A DNA stretch of 48,387 nt from Micavibrio sp. UBA1850 (GTDB lineage: Bacteria > Pseudomonadota > Alphaproteobacteria > Micavibrionales > Micavibrionaceae). The stretch is from the NCBI GenBank assembly GCA_002338525.1, contig DDIM01000008.1:26018-74404 (forward strand), in the 5' to 3' direction. How positions within the stretch are numbered: position 1 is the stretch's first letter; the number at the start of each line of letters is the position of its first letter. The translations under genes and the position numbers were made by a program. A model generated the notes under the pieces. That model worked only from the letters and a program-made list of their open reading frames with translations, was not told the origin of the DNA and ran no database searches. Shown here in pieces: positions 17,595 through 26,104 of this stretch.

Positions 17595-18059
17595 ATGTGG
17601 GTTAATAAAAACAAGTTATTTTTATCTCTTTTATTTGCCGTTGCTCTTATCGGGCAGGCCTCTTATGCGCAGACCATTTCGACGCTAAGGCCTCTTAGTT
17701 TTGGGACTATCGCGATTAAAAACTATACCAGTATGATTTCAATGACGGTCAATGCGTCCGGAGGCTATAACACAAATAGCAACACATATATTGTCGAGAC
17801 GCCTCAGCGCGGCGAATATCTCATTACGGGTGCGCCTGTTTCAACATCATATACAGTTACAATTCCTGCCTCCATCGTAATGACTGGTCCAGGAGGTGGA
17901 TTTACCGTTGATAATTTTACAACATTTCCCAATACATTGACGACCAACGGCGCAGGTGAAGCCACATTTTACATTGGGGCACGAGCCACAACGGCTGGTG
18001 GTATGGGATATGGTGATGGGACTTACGGCGATAGTTTTGATATCACCGTTAATTATTAA
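17595..18059 (+). CDS. DUF4402 family secreted protein, copy 2
   Basis: 154 aa, paralogue of the preceding protein: PLSFGTIAIKNYTSMISMTV, ETPQRGEYLITGAPV, MTGPGGGFTVDNF and GDGTYGDSFDITVNY align along the whole length. The signal peptide ends near SYAQ. Three starts are possible; ATG at 17595 gives a length matching copy 1 and lies 11 bp from the AGGA at 17580-17583, whereas the ATG at 17586 is only 2 bp from it. The stop codon overlaps the end of ispG by 4 bp. Confidence 0.8.
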   Translation: MWVNKNKLFLSLLFAVALIGQASYAQTISTLRPLSFGTIAIKNYTSMISMTVNASGGYNTNSNTYIVETPQRGEYLITGAPVSTSYTVTIPASIVMTGPGGGFTVDNFTTFPNTLTTNGAGEATFYIGARATTAGGMGYGDGTYGDSFDITVNY

Positions 18060-19294
18060 GCAGCTTGTTTTTTAGAATATCGTTTATCAACGTACGTTGT
18101 AACCATTTCCAAAAACTCTTCTGCGATATTATCTCCACGTAAAGTTTGCGCTTTTTTTCCATCGACAAAAACAGGGGCTACTGGCGCCTCACCTGTGCCT
18201 GGCAATGATATACCAATATCGGCGTGCTTGCTTTCGCCCGGGCCATTCACGATACAGCCCATAACGGCAACCTTCATTGTTTCAACGCCCTCATATTGGC
18301 GGCTCCATACAGGCATTTGATCGTTAAGGTAGCTTTGAATATTTTCAGCAAGCTCTTGGAAATATGTGCTTGTTGTTCGACCACACCCAGGGCACGCGCT
18401 TACCATTGGTGTAAATGAACGAATGCCCATCACTTGCAGTAGCTCTTGGCAGACCTTGACCTCTTGTGCGCGCGACTCGTTGGGGCGCGGTGTTAATGAC
18501 GCGCGTATTGTGTCACCTATGCCATGCTGCAAAAGCATGCCCTCACCAATTGCGGTTGCAACAATACCTTTTGATCCCATACCCGCCTCGGTTAAGCCTA
18601 CATGAAGGGCATAGTTTGAACGCTTGGCCAGCTCCATATAAACGGCTAGCAAATCTTGCACGCGGCTCACCTTTGTCGAGATAATAATTTTGTCCTTTGA
18701 AAGGCCAATATCTTCGGCCTTTTTCGCGCTGATCAGTGTAGATTGCACCAGCGCCTCACGCATAATTTCATCTGCGTCTTTTGGTTTATCTAGCTTTGCA
18801 TTTTCGTTCATTAAGTGTGTTGAAAGGTCTTGATCCAGACTTCCCCAGTTCACACCGATGCGCACAGGCTTGTTATACTCTATTGCCTTTTCGATCATCA
18901 TCTCAAATTGCTTGTCGCGTTTTTGACCAAATCCGACATTGCCCGGGTTAATACGATATTTTGCCAAGGCCTGACATAAATCCGGATAGTCATTTAAAAG
19001 CGTATGACCATTATAGTGAAAGCACCCGACAAGCGGCACATTCAAACCGTCTTTTTCTAATAGATTGCGAATTTCTGCAACGGCTTTAGCGGCTGCGTCA
19101 TTGTTCACCGTAATGCGAACAATTTCAGATCCTGCAAGATGCAGTTCTTTGACCTGTTGATATGTTTTTTGGATGTCTGCTGTATCTGTGTTTGTCATTG
19201 ATTGCACAACAACAGGCGCACCGCCCCCAACATATACACCACCAACGTTTACCGCGTATGTTTTATGACGTTTAATTTCTGGTAGTGCGACCAT
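18056..19294 (-). CDS. ispG: 4-hydroxy-3-methylbut-2-enyl diphosphate synthase (flavodoxin)
   Basis: Penultimate step of the MEP isoprenoid pathway, a 4Fe-4S enzyme converting MEcPP to HMBPP. 412 aa, bacterial-type length. The N-terminal TIM barrel has QSMTNTDTADI and VRIGVNWGSLD. The cluster ligands are the CPGCG pair and the C of MGCIVNGPGE, which also carries the catalytic Glu. The ATG at 19294 has an AGGGGG ribosome-binding site 6 bp away; the TTG two codons upstream is inferior. It ends tail to tail with a DUF4402 gene. Confidence 0.95.
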   Translation of the reverse strand: MVALPEIKRHKTYAVNVGGVYVGGGAPVVVQSMTNTDTADIQKTYQQVKELHLAGSEIVRITVNNDAAAKAVAEIRNLLEKDGLNVPLVGCFHYNGHTLLNDYPDLCQALAKYRINPGNVGFGQKRDKQFEMMIEKAIEYNKPVRIGVNWGSLDQDLSTHLMNENAKLDKPKDADEIMREALVQSTLISAKKAEDIGLSKDKIIISTKVSRVQDLLAVYMELAKRSNYALHVGLTEAGMGSKGIVATAIGEGMLLQHGIGDTIRASLTPRPNESRAQEVKVCQELLQVMGIRSFTPMVSACPGCGRTTSTYFQELAENIQSYLNDQMPVWSRQYEGVETMKVAVMGCIVNGPGESKHADIGISLPGTGEAPVAPVFVDGKKAQTLRGDNIAEEFLEMVTTYVDKRYSKKQAA

Positions 19295-19335
19295 GTGCAA
19301 CCCCCTCTACAATCCCATATCTTATTGAGCGTTCA

Positions 19336-19363
19336 TTTCTAAACATCGCCTACAAACTGTCAA
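19336..19363 (-). promoter_or_regulatory. Candidate promoter for ispG
   Basis: Read on the minus strand, TTGACA (19363-19358) and TAGAAA (19341-19336, 4 of 6) are separated by 16 bp, placing a start about 35 nt upstream of the ispG ATG. The upstream gene ends at 19400, so ispG need not depend on read-through. Confidence 0.45.
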
Positions 19364-19399
19364 GATATTTTGGACGCTGTGCGTTTTCAAGGGCGACGA

Positions 19400-19666
19400 T
19401 TAGCCTGGTTCACATGTCATGCATTTTCTAATGGCATTTTGCGAAATTTCAAATGATGAACGCCCGTCATTATATTCTAGCCTATATGCCGCATAGCCGT
19501 ATTTTTCATTGTTGTTAGAGACAATTTCACGGCTTTCTTCGATGCTCTCCGCGTAATCTTCTGCGTAGCACTCTTTCCATTTAAACTGCCCCGGCTTTAA
19601 ATTATGTGCAGCCCAAACGATCCTATGAAACTCTAGCTTTTTTGATACATATTGCTCTGTTTCCAT
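19400..19666 (-). CDS. Uncharacterised 88-aa protein
   Basis: Small soluble, charged protein with no signal or membrane segment. It contains a Trp/Lys-rich stretch (HNLKPGQFKWKECYAEDY) and a CMTC pair near the C-terminus, so metal or thiol chemistry is possible. The start at 19666 is set by a strong AAGGAGG ribosome-binding site 8 bp away; the frame is open 12 codons further, but that would place the site inside the gene. It lies between guaA (56 bp upstream) and ispG. I do not recognise a family. Confidence 0.65.
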   Translation of the reverse strand: METEQYVSKKLEFHRIVWAAHNLKPGQFKWKECYAEDYAESIEESREIVSNNNEKYGYAAYRLEYNDGRSSFEISQNAIRKCMTCEPG

Positions 19667-19721
19667 CAGATAATCCTCCTTGTGAGGAAATAATCTAGCC
19701 ACGATTTATTTTTATGTCAAC

Positions 19722-21314
19722 CTATTCCCACTCAATTGTGCCCGGAGGCTTTGATGTGATGTCGTAAACAACACGGTTGATGCCGCGCACTTCGTTGATA
19801 ATACGGTTTGATACACGGCTGAGGAATGTGTGGTCAAAATGATAATAGTCAGCGGTCATGCCATCTGTGCTGGTCACTGCGCGCAGGGCACAAACATGAT
19901 CATATGTTCTATCATCACCCATTACACCCACCGTTTTGACAGGCAGGAGCACGGCAAAGGCTTGCCAGATTGTGTCGTACAACCCTGCTTTTTTAATCTC
20001 TTCCAAATAAATCGTGTCGGCTTTGCGCAAAATATCAAGCTTTTCGCTTGTAATTTCGCCCGGTAGACGAATGGCCAAACCCGGCCCCGGGAAAGGATGG
20101 CGACGTATAAAATCTTCTGGCATGCCAAGGGCACGACCAAGATCACGAACTTCATCTTTAAATAGCTCGCGCAGTGGCTCGACCAATTTCAGCTTCATAC
20201 GCTCTGGCAGCCCTCCTACGTTGTGGTGGGATTTTATTGTGACGCTTGGCCCGCCAGTAAAGGACACAGATTCAATCACATCCGGATAAAGCGTGCCCTG
20301 CGCAAGAAACGCCGCATCCCCCACTTCTTTTGCGCATTTATCAAAGACTTCAATGAACAAACGTCCAATTATTTTTCGTTTTGTCTCGGGGTCCGTCACC
20401 CCTTCTAATTCACCTAAAAACAGATCAGAGGATTGCTCGTGGATAAGCGGGATATTATAATGGTTTTGAAACAGGGACACGACTTGGGCACTTTCGCCTC
20501 TACGCATTAATCCCGTATCAACATAAATACATGTCAGCTGATCCCCGATTGCCTCATGCAGCAACACTGCCGTTACAGATGAATCAACACCACCAGATAG
20601 GCCGCAAATGACTTTTTTGTCACCCACTTGGTCTCTGATTTTTTGAACGGCTTCGTCTTTAAACGCTGCCATCGTCCAATCACCTTTACAACCACAAACA
20701 TTGTGCGTGAAGTTTCTAAGTAACGCACTTCCGTGGGGGGTATGTATAACTTCTGGATGAAACTGCACGGCGTAAAAATGCTTTGGCTCGTTTGCGATGA
20801 AGGCAAATGGCGCCCCTTCTGAGGTTCCAATGATTTCAAAATCATCTGGAAGCTTTGCCACACGGTCACCATGGCTCATCCATACCTCTTCGCTGGCACC
20901 CTTACTCCAGACACCGTCTAATATACCGCAATCCTTTTGCACATCGACAAACGCACGGCCAAATTCTTTATGATCAGAGCTTTCAACCTTGCCGCCAAGT
21001 TGTTCGACCATTGTTTGTTGCCCATAACAGATTCCAAAGATGGGAAGCCCCATCTCAAAGATGCCCTCTGGCGCGCGTGGGCTGTCTTCTTCTGTGACGG
21101 ATCGAGGACCTCCAGACAAAATAATGCCTTGGGGATTGTATTGCTTTATTTTTTCAACATCAGTTTGGTTGAAGGGCCATATTTCACTGTAAACACCGCT
21201 TTCTCGTACCCGGCGTGCGATTAGTTGCGTGACCTGAGATCCAAAATCTATGATCAGTATTTTTTCGTGATGTTGTGCGATGTCTGAGATGGTTTCTGGC
21301 TTAGACTCTGGCAT
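19722..21314 (-). CDS. guaA: GMP synthase (glutamine-hydrolysing)
   Basis: Converts XMP to GMP. 530 aa. The N-terminal class I glutamine amidotransferase has the nucleophile in FGICYGQQTM and the His/Glu of VQFHPEVIH. The ATP-pyrophosphatase domain carries the P-loop GLSGGVDSSV, and the C-terminal dimerisation domain ends with DITSKPPGTIEWE, the invariant GuaA terminus. An AAGGA ribosome-binding site lies 11 bp before the ATG. gpt, transcribed divergently 136 bp away, recycles guanine and xanthine to the same nucleotide pool. Confidence 0.97.
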   Translation of the reverse strand: MPESKPETISDIAQHHEKILIIDFGSQVTQLIARRVRESGVYSEIWPFNQTDVEKIKQYNPQGIILSGGPRSVTEEDSPRAPEGIFEMGLPIFGICYGQQTMVEQLGGKVESSDHKEFGRAFVDVQKDCGILDGVWSKGASEEVWMSHGDRVAKLPDDFEIIGTSEGAPFAFIANEPKHFYAVQFHPEVIHTPHGSALLRNFTHNVCGCKGDWTMAAFKDEAVQKIRDQVGDKKVICGLSGGVDSSVTAVLLHEAIGDQLTCIYVDTGLMRRGESAQVVSLFQNHYNIPLIHEQSSDLFLGELEGVTDPETKRKIIGRLFIEVFDKCAKEVGDAAFLAQGTLYPDVIESVSFTGGPSVTIKSHHNVGGLPERMKLKLVEPLRELFKDEVRDLGRALGMPEDFIRRHPFPGPGLAIRLPGEITSEKLDILRKADTIYLEEIKKAGLYDTIWQAFAVLLPVKTVGVMGDDRTYDHVCALRAVTSTDGMTADYYHFDHTFLSRVSNRIINEVRGINRVVYDITSKPPGTIEWE

Positions 21315-21449
21315 AGAAGATGTAATCCTTTATATATTTTCAATAAGAAATATCACGTTAGTGATTACCCCCATTGTTTTACATTTTTTACCCCGCACAT
21401 GAAAGCTTTTTATCTTGCTAGAGAGCATATTACATAGTTAGATAGATAC

Positions 21450-21926
21450 ATGAATTACGAAAACGATTTATATATTTCATGGGACGAATTTCAGGATCGC
21501 TGCGTGATGTTGGCCCACACCATTCGCGAGCAAGGTCATGATTTTGACAAGATACTATGTGTGACCCGTGGAGGGATTTTCCCAACAGGTATTATTTCAC
21601 GCGAGCTGAATATAAAGCGCATCGAAAATGTTGGTATCGAAGCCTATGGCGGACCCAAGGGACAAAGTTTGAAAGCACCGAAGTTTTTAAAAGACGCCCA
21701 CCCCGAATTTCTAGAAAACGCGCTTGTGATTGAGGATCTTGTTGATACAGGCTCAACTCTAAAGTTTTTAAAACCACACACAAAAAATTGCTATTTTGTT
21801 GCTGTTTTCGCAAAACCTGAAGGGGCTGATCAACTTGATATGTACCAAAAAGCCGTCCCACAAGATACGTGGGTACGCTTTCCTTGGGATACACGCCGTC
21901 GGTATGTTGATCCCATAGTCAAATAG
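21450..21926 (+). CDS. gpt: Xanthine-guanine phosphoribosyltransferase
   Basis: Salvages xanthine and guanine to XMP and GMP with PRPP. 158 aa, typical for Gpt. The PRPP-binding motif is LVIEDLVDTGST; the N-terminal part has LCVTRGGIFPTGIISREL, and the C-terminus ends VRFPWDTRRRYVDPIVK. Downstream a 146-bp AT-rich region precedes the HicB-like gene. Its pairing with guaA makes a local guanine-nucleotide module. Confidence 0.92.
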   Translation: MNYENDLYISWDEFQDRCVMLAHTIREQGHDFDKILCVTRGGIFPTGIISRELNIKRIENVGIEAYGGPKGQSLKAPKFLKDAHPEFLENALVIEDLVDTGSTLKFLKPHTKNCYFVAVFAKPEGADQLDMYQKAVPQDTWVRFPWDTRRRYVDPIVK

Positions 21927-22072
21927 CAAATAGTTTCCTTATAGCAACTTTGATTTTTAGCAATTTATATGTCTGTTTTTGCTAAGTATAAGTTTTTATT
22001 GGATTTTTTTACTTACATGTGATATTGCTAATTTAATCTATATAAAAATAACTGTGTAAGGGGACTGTCAAA

Positions 22073-22372
22073 ATGGTTGATAAAGGCTATTGGATTGAAT
22101 GTTTTCCAGCGACTCAAAATGATAATATGAGTCCAGATTTATACTGCGCAACTATTGATGAATTACCCGAGGCCAAATGCACGGGGAAGAGTGTTGATCA
22201 GGCCGTGCAAAATCTGCGCACAAAATTAAGTAGAATTCAAAAGATGTACCACGAAAACGGCAAGAACTTGCCACGAAGTCACAGTATCTACGCTCCTGTG
22301 CGTAATCACTGTGGTAGTTCGGAGTGGCTTTCCGTTTATTTACGTCTTGAAGATACAAGCCTTGATGCTTAA
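22073..22372 (+). CDS. HicB-like small protein (orphan antitoxin-type fold)
   Basis: 99 aa. Residues about 5-65 follow the HicB pattern: a short strand (YWIECFPA), a second strand (LYCATIDELPEAKCTG), then a helix beginning with SVDQAVQNLRTKLS and a Pro-containing turn (NLPRS). There is no C-terminal HTH/RHH domain that I can see and no HicA (YcfA-type) toxin gene on either side, so this is not a demonstrated toxin-antitoxin pair. An AGGGG ribosome-binding site lies about 11 bp upstream. The AT-rich leader 21927-22072 contains no clear promoter match. Confidence 0.5.
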   Translation: MVDKGYWIECFPATQNDNMSPDLYCATIDELPEAKCTGKSVDQAVQNLRTKLSRIQKMYHENGKNLPRSHSIYAPVRNHCGSSEWLSVYLRLEDTSLDA

Positions 22373-22408
22373 AAACCCCTATACATTGATTTAGGCCGTA
22401 AGCACGCT

Positions 22409-23353
22409 TTACGATTTATTCTCAGCCGCGTTCATCGCCTCATATTTTTCAATAATATTATCATCCAGTGCCAAAGCATCTGCATGAATTGATGTTTCGC
22501 GCTCTATGATTTTGTATATACATGGCAGCGTTAACTCGCCGTCTTCTTTATGGTGCATAACTTGCCATGCGCACGCCGAGTCCAATGTCATAATTGATTT
22601 ATCTGGCTGGTTACGTTTTTTCATATATTCTTCAGTCATATGAATAAGAACGCGCAAAGCCAAATCCGATATCTCAATTTTATGGTGTTTGATGAAGTTC
22701 GGTCGAAGATTTTTTAAAATCTTGTATGTGTCCTCTGCCGTTGGAACTGTTAGATCAACTTTTTGAAATCTTCGGTCCATCGCAGGGTCAACACCAATAT
22801 ACATTCGGTATTCATCTTTTGTTGTTGCCCCAATGACGTTCAACGAACCCGATGTCAGGTAGGGTTTCATCACCTCAGACAATCCCTTGTAAGAGCTTCC
22901 CTCACAAGTGGGCATGATCTGGTGAACCTCGTCTATAAACAAGATAATTTTAGGGTAATCAGGATCACGAGAGCGCTCTCCAACACCTTTCAAAACAGGC
23001 ACAAGGCGCCCCTGAAATTCTGATATCGTCGATGTTCCTGCCGCCATAGACGCCAAGTCTAGCTCCATCAAACGTGCATTGTGGAGCAGCTCTGGGACAT
23101 TTCCGCTTACAATTTGTTGCGCCAGACCAACACACATTGCCGTCTTACCAACCCCAGCAGGCGCCTGAAGCATGACGTTTTTACGACCCTTTTGTAACAA
23201 AATCAGGATCATTTCTTGTATTTCGCGGTCACGCCCCGTAATTGGGTCATACATGTTGTTGCGCGCATTTTGCGTAAAATCAGTACAATATTTTTTGAAC
23301 AGCTCGTCGAGTTCTTCGTCACTATATTTGTAATTATCTTTAAATACGGTCAT
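22409..23353 (-). CDS. Single-domain AAA+ ATPase of the Clp/Hsp100 D1 type
   Basis: 314 aa. The ATPase core matches ClpA/ClpB domain 1: YDPITGRDREI at the start, Walker A APAGVGKT (residues 64-71), Walker B LFIDE (residues 138-142), sensor-1 GATTKDEY and an arginine-finger pair in DRRFQKVDL (residues 193-200). The Clp N-domain and the second ATPase domain (D2) are absent, and no clpP or clpS gene is near. The frame extends to 23470, but that would overlap serB; the start at 23353 follows a weak AAGAAA. It might be a remodeller of a single substrate; that is inference. It lies 64 bp downstream of serB. Confidence 0.75.
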   Translation of the reverse strand: MTVFKDNYKYSDEELDELFKKYCTDFTQNARNNMYDPITGRDREIQEMILILLQKGRKNVMLQAPAGVGKTAMCVGLAQQIVSGNVPELLHNARLMELDLASMAAGTSTISEFQGRLVPVLKGVGERSRDPDYPKIILFIDEVHQIMPTCEGSSYKGLSEVMKPYLTSGSLNVIGATTKDEYRMYIGVDPAMDRRFQKVDLTVPTAEDTYKILKNLRPNFIKHHKIEISDLALRVLIHMTEEYMKKRNQPDKSIMTLDSACAWQVMHHKEDGELTLPCIYKIIERETSIHADALALDDNIIEKYEAMNAAENKS

Positions 23354-23417
23354 GGCTTTTCTTAAGGATTGGTGGGTTAAATTACTGTCGGTTAAATTAT
23401 GGTGCATACATGCTTTG

Positions 23418-24332
23418 TTATCGTTGAGGGCGCCGCACTCTAAATTCTTTTTCAAGATAGCCTTGCGCAAACAGAGCCGCGGTCAAGTCTCCATATCTTA
23501 TAATATTATGCGTTATCTCTTCAAGGATCGGCTTGGGATAGTAGCCTATGCCGAGCCCCGCTGCTTCGATTATATCTTTGTCATTTGCACCATCACCAAT
23601 GGCCATCACCTGATGTGGCTTAATTCGAAGCTTTGACATATATTCGTTCATAAACGATAACTTGGCGCGACTATCTAAAATCGAATCCGTCAAAACGCCT
23701 GTGATTTTACCATTACGGATTTGCATGTTATTTCCGTGATGATAGTCAAAATATGCCTTTTCAGCTACGTACGACGTAAAGTAAGTAAACCCTCCAGACA
23801 CAAGAACGCTTGTTGCCATGTGACGTCGCATGGTCTCTGTTAAAATATCAGCACCGAAGTTAAACTTTGTACGGCTCCGTACTTTCTCTAACGCCTCAGC
23901 AGATCTTCCAGAGAGAAGTAAAACACGCTCCTTCAAAGATGATTGAAAGTCCAAGTCTCCATTCATTGTGCGCGCGGTAATAGAGGCCACCTTCTCACCA
24001 ATGCCAAACTCTGCAGCTATATCATCAAGCGTCTCCCCTTGCACAATGGTGCTGTCCATATCTGCGATAAGTAACTTTTTCTTTCTGCCTTCGACGGGAT
24101 TTATAAACATATCAACCCGAACCGCATCTAAAACGCTTCTGATGGCTGAGATGCCTGCTGCATCAGGCTCGTAGGGTAAATGTATATCAATGGCACGTTG
24201 TGATGACAGCCATCTATGATCTTTTGTGACCTTTATGTTTTGCTCGTGCAGTACAATCTCGACAGCACCTATTAAAGACTCCGTAAGGGGAATATCTGAG
24301 GCAACGAGTGTAAGAACGCTATCTTGTGACAT
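23418..24332 (-). CDS. serB: Phosphoserine phosphatase
   Basis: Last step of serine biosynthesis: O-phosphoserine to serine. 304 aa with an N-terminal ACT-like regulatory region (residues about 1-80) and a HAD phosphatase. Motif I is ADMDSTIVQGETL (nucleophile Asp), motif II VLVSGGFTYF, then the conserved Lys of SRAKLSFM and motif III GDGANDKDII. It diverges from serC; the 24333-24455 gap holds both promoters. The AAA gene follows on the same strand. Confidence 0.93.
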   Translation of the reverse strand: MSQDSVLTLVASDIPLTESLIGAVEIVLHEQNIKVTKDHRWLSSQRAIDIHLPYEPDAAGISAIRSVLDAVRVDMFINPVEGRKKKLLIADMDSTIVQGETLDDIAAEFGIGEKVASITARTMNGDLDFQSSLKERVLLLSGRSAEALEKVRSRTKFNFGADILTETMRRHMATSVLVSGGFTYFTSYVAEKAYFDYHHGNNMQIRNGKITGVLTDSILDSRAKLSFMNEYMSKLRIKPHQVMAIGDGANDKDIIEAAGLGIGYYPKPILEEITHNIIRYGDLTAALFAQGYLEKEFRVRRPQR

Positions 24333-24455
24333 AAAATTAAATATAAAAATAAACTTGGTTATGGTCAGGAATGATTCGAGATATTGTCTTTTATACTACA
24401 TGAAAAACCGTTAGACTTCTTAAATAAAATTAATTTTTACATTTCTTGAGGTCCC

Positions 24456-25613
24456 ATGAATAAACCGTCTCAAAAACCGAATAACCCGCATTTCTCATCA
24501 GGTCCAACGACAAAGCATCCTGAATGGTCGTTGGATGAACTGAAAGGCGCCCTTACGGGACGCTCTCATAGATCAGCACCCGGGAAACTACGATTATTTG
24601 ATGTGATTGAACGCCACCGCAAATTACTTGGTATACCTGATGATTACAAAATTGGTATTGTTCCTGCCTCTGACACGGGTGCTGTCGAAATGGCCATGTG
24701 GTCTATGCTTGGCTGCCGCGGGGTTGATGTTCTTGCGTGGGAGAATTTTAGTAAAGATTGGGCCACAGATACAATTGACCATCTCAAGCTTGATAATGCC
24801 CGCGTCATGACCGCACCTTATGGGTTGTTGCCTGATTTAGATGATGTTAACTGGGACAACGACGTTGTCTTTCCATGGAATGGCACAACATCTGGCGCGC
24901 GAATTCCTAATCACGACTGGATTGCCGATGATCGAAAGGGATTGAGCATATGCGATGCAACGTCTGCTGTATTTGCCTACGATATTGACTGGCAAAAGCT
25001 GGATGTAACAACATGGTCTTGGCAAAAGGTCCTTGGCGGTGAGGCCGCACACGGTATGTTGGTTTTATCACCTCGTGCGGTCGAGCGATTAGAGAGCTTT
25101 ACACCGGATCGCCCTCTTCCAAAAATTTTCCGCATGACAAAAAACGGCAAATTAATTGATGGTATTTTCAAAGGCGTTACGATCAACACACCTTCGCTAC
25201 TTGCGGTTGAAGACTGCCTAAGTGTTTTGAGCTGGGTTGAGCGTATCGGCGGCTTGAGCGCAATGATTGAACGCACGCAAAAAAACCTAGCGGTTGTTGA
25301 GGAATGGGTTGACCAAAGTGAGTGGGCCGCGTTTTTGACAGAAGATAAAAACATCCGCTCATCAACTTCGATTTGCCTAAAAATCAAAGACCCATGGTTC
25401 AACTCACTTGATGAAGAGGTGCAGGGAAAAATCATTAAATCAATCCAAAAGACTTTGGATGAAGAAAATGCTGGTAAAGATTTTAACGCCTACAAAACAG
25501 CCCCTCTTGGATTTAGAATCTGGGGTGGCGGAACGGTAGAAAGCCAAGATATTGAGCTTTTACTTCCGTGGCTTGACTGGGCTTATAACATTGAAAAAGA
25601 AAACCACAACTAA
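24456..25613 (+). CDS. serC: Phosphoserine aminotransferase
   Basis: PLP enzyme converting 3-phosphohydroxypyruvate to phosphoserine. 385 aa; it belongs to the alphaproteobacterial/archaeal-type SerC branch, as shown by FSSGPTTKHPEW at the start, GRSHRS, AWENFSKDW, the NGTTSGA loop and the PLP lysine (K191) in WSWQKVLGGEAAHG. A GAGG ribosome-binding site is 5 bp from the ATG. serA, which normally follows serC in Alphaproteobacteria, is not here: a lipoprotein gene comes next. Confidence 0.93.
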   Translation: MNKPSQKPNNPHFSSGPTTKHPEWSLDELKGALTGRSHRSAPGKLRLFDVIERHRKLLGIPDDYKIGIVPASDTGAVEMAMWSMLGCRGVDVLAWENFSKDWATDTIDHLKLDNARVMTAPYGLLPDLDDVNWDNDVVFPWNGTTSGARIPNHDWIADDRKGLSICDATSAVFAYDIDWQKLDVTTWSWQKVLGGEAAHGMLVLSPRAVERLESFTPDRPLPKIFRMTKNGKLIDGIFKGVTINTPSLLAVEDCLSVLSWVERIGGLSAMIERTQKNLAVVEEWVDQSEWAAFLTEDKNIRSSTSICLKIKDPWFNSLDEEVQGKIIKSIQKTLDEENAGKDFNAYKTAPLGFRIWGGGTVESQDIELLLPWLDWAYNIEKENHN

Positions 25614-25666
25614 CGCATTTACAAAATAAAGAATACTTTACACCCGCATTGGAGGCGCGCGTCATC

Positions 25667-26104
25667 ATGAGACATTTTATTTCTGGCTTATTACTTATAA
25701 TTTCTACACTGGCACTTATTGGATGTAGCGATCAGTACTCGGTGGCTGAGGGGCAAAAATATGGCGCAGGTAAGGATGTGAACGCATGTAATAATCGCGC
25801 AATGGAGTTGTTAACCGAATGTCGGGTTGTTGCCTGTGATGTGGTGCCTTCTGATTTTGCGAAAGGATGCGTCATGGCCTCTTCGTATCATAAAGGATTT
25901 TGTGAACAAATGCCTTTGGACTCTGCGTTTGATACCGTGGAGTGGGTTAAAAATGAATGTGCAGATCATAAAGACCCTCAATCATGTGAAAAAGTCTTAA
26001 AGTATGGCGCAAGCCGCTGCATGGCGGGTGATTTATCTCAGCCTGAGCAATCCACACAACCACATGAGGCTCCTGCACAGAACGATCAAACTCAGCAATT
26101 ATAG
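25667..26104 (+). CDS. Cysteine-rich lipoprotein of unknown function
   Basis: 145 aa. The N-terminal signal ends in the lipobox LIGC (C20), so it is a lipoprotein. The mature part holds eight further cysteines, probably paired in the periplasm, and ends in a Pro/Gln/Asn-rich tail. ATG at 25667 is chosen over TTG at 25649 because it begins the signal sequence; GGAGG lies 11 bp upstream. It overlaps the convergent uppP stop by 6 bp. I do not recognise a family. Confidence 0.7.
   Translation: MRHFISGLLLIISTLALIGCSDQYSVAEGQKYGAGKDVNACNNRAMELLTECRVVACDVVPSDFAKGCVMASSYHKGFCEQMPLDSAFDTVEWVKNECADHKDPQSCEKVLKYGASRCMAGDLSQPEQSTQPHEAPAQNDQTQQL

Noticed and set aside
22073..23353. HicB-like gene plus AAA gene as a defence or toxin-antitoxin unit
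   Set aside because: They are on opposite strands, convergent, with no toxin, nuclease or other effector nearby.
23354..23470. Longer N-terminus of the AAA gene overlapping serB
   Set aside because: The extra residues are not AAA-like and overlap the serB end; the start at 23353 gives a clean gene.
24977..25435. 152-aa minus-strand ORF inside serC
   Set aside because: Complement of the conserved PLP-enzyme core; a shadow.
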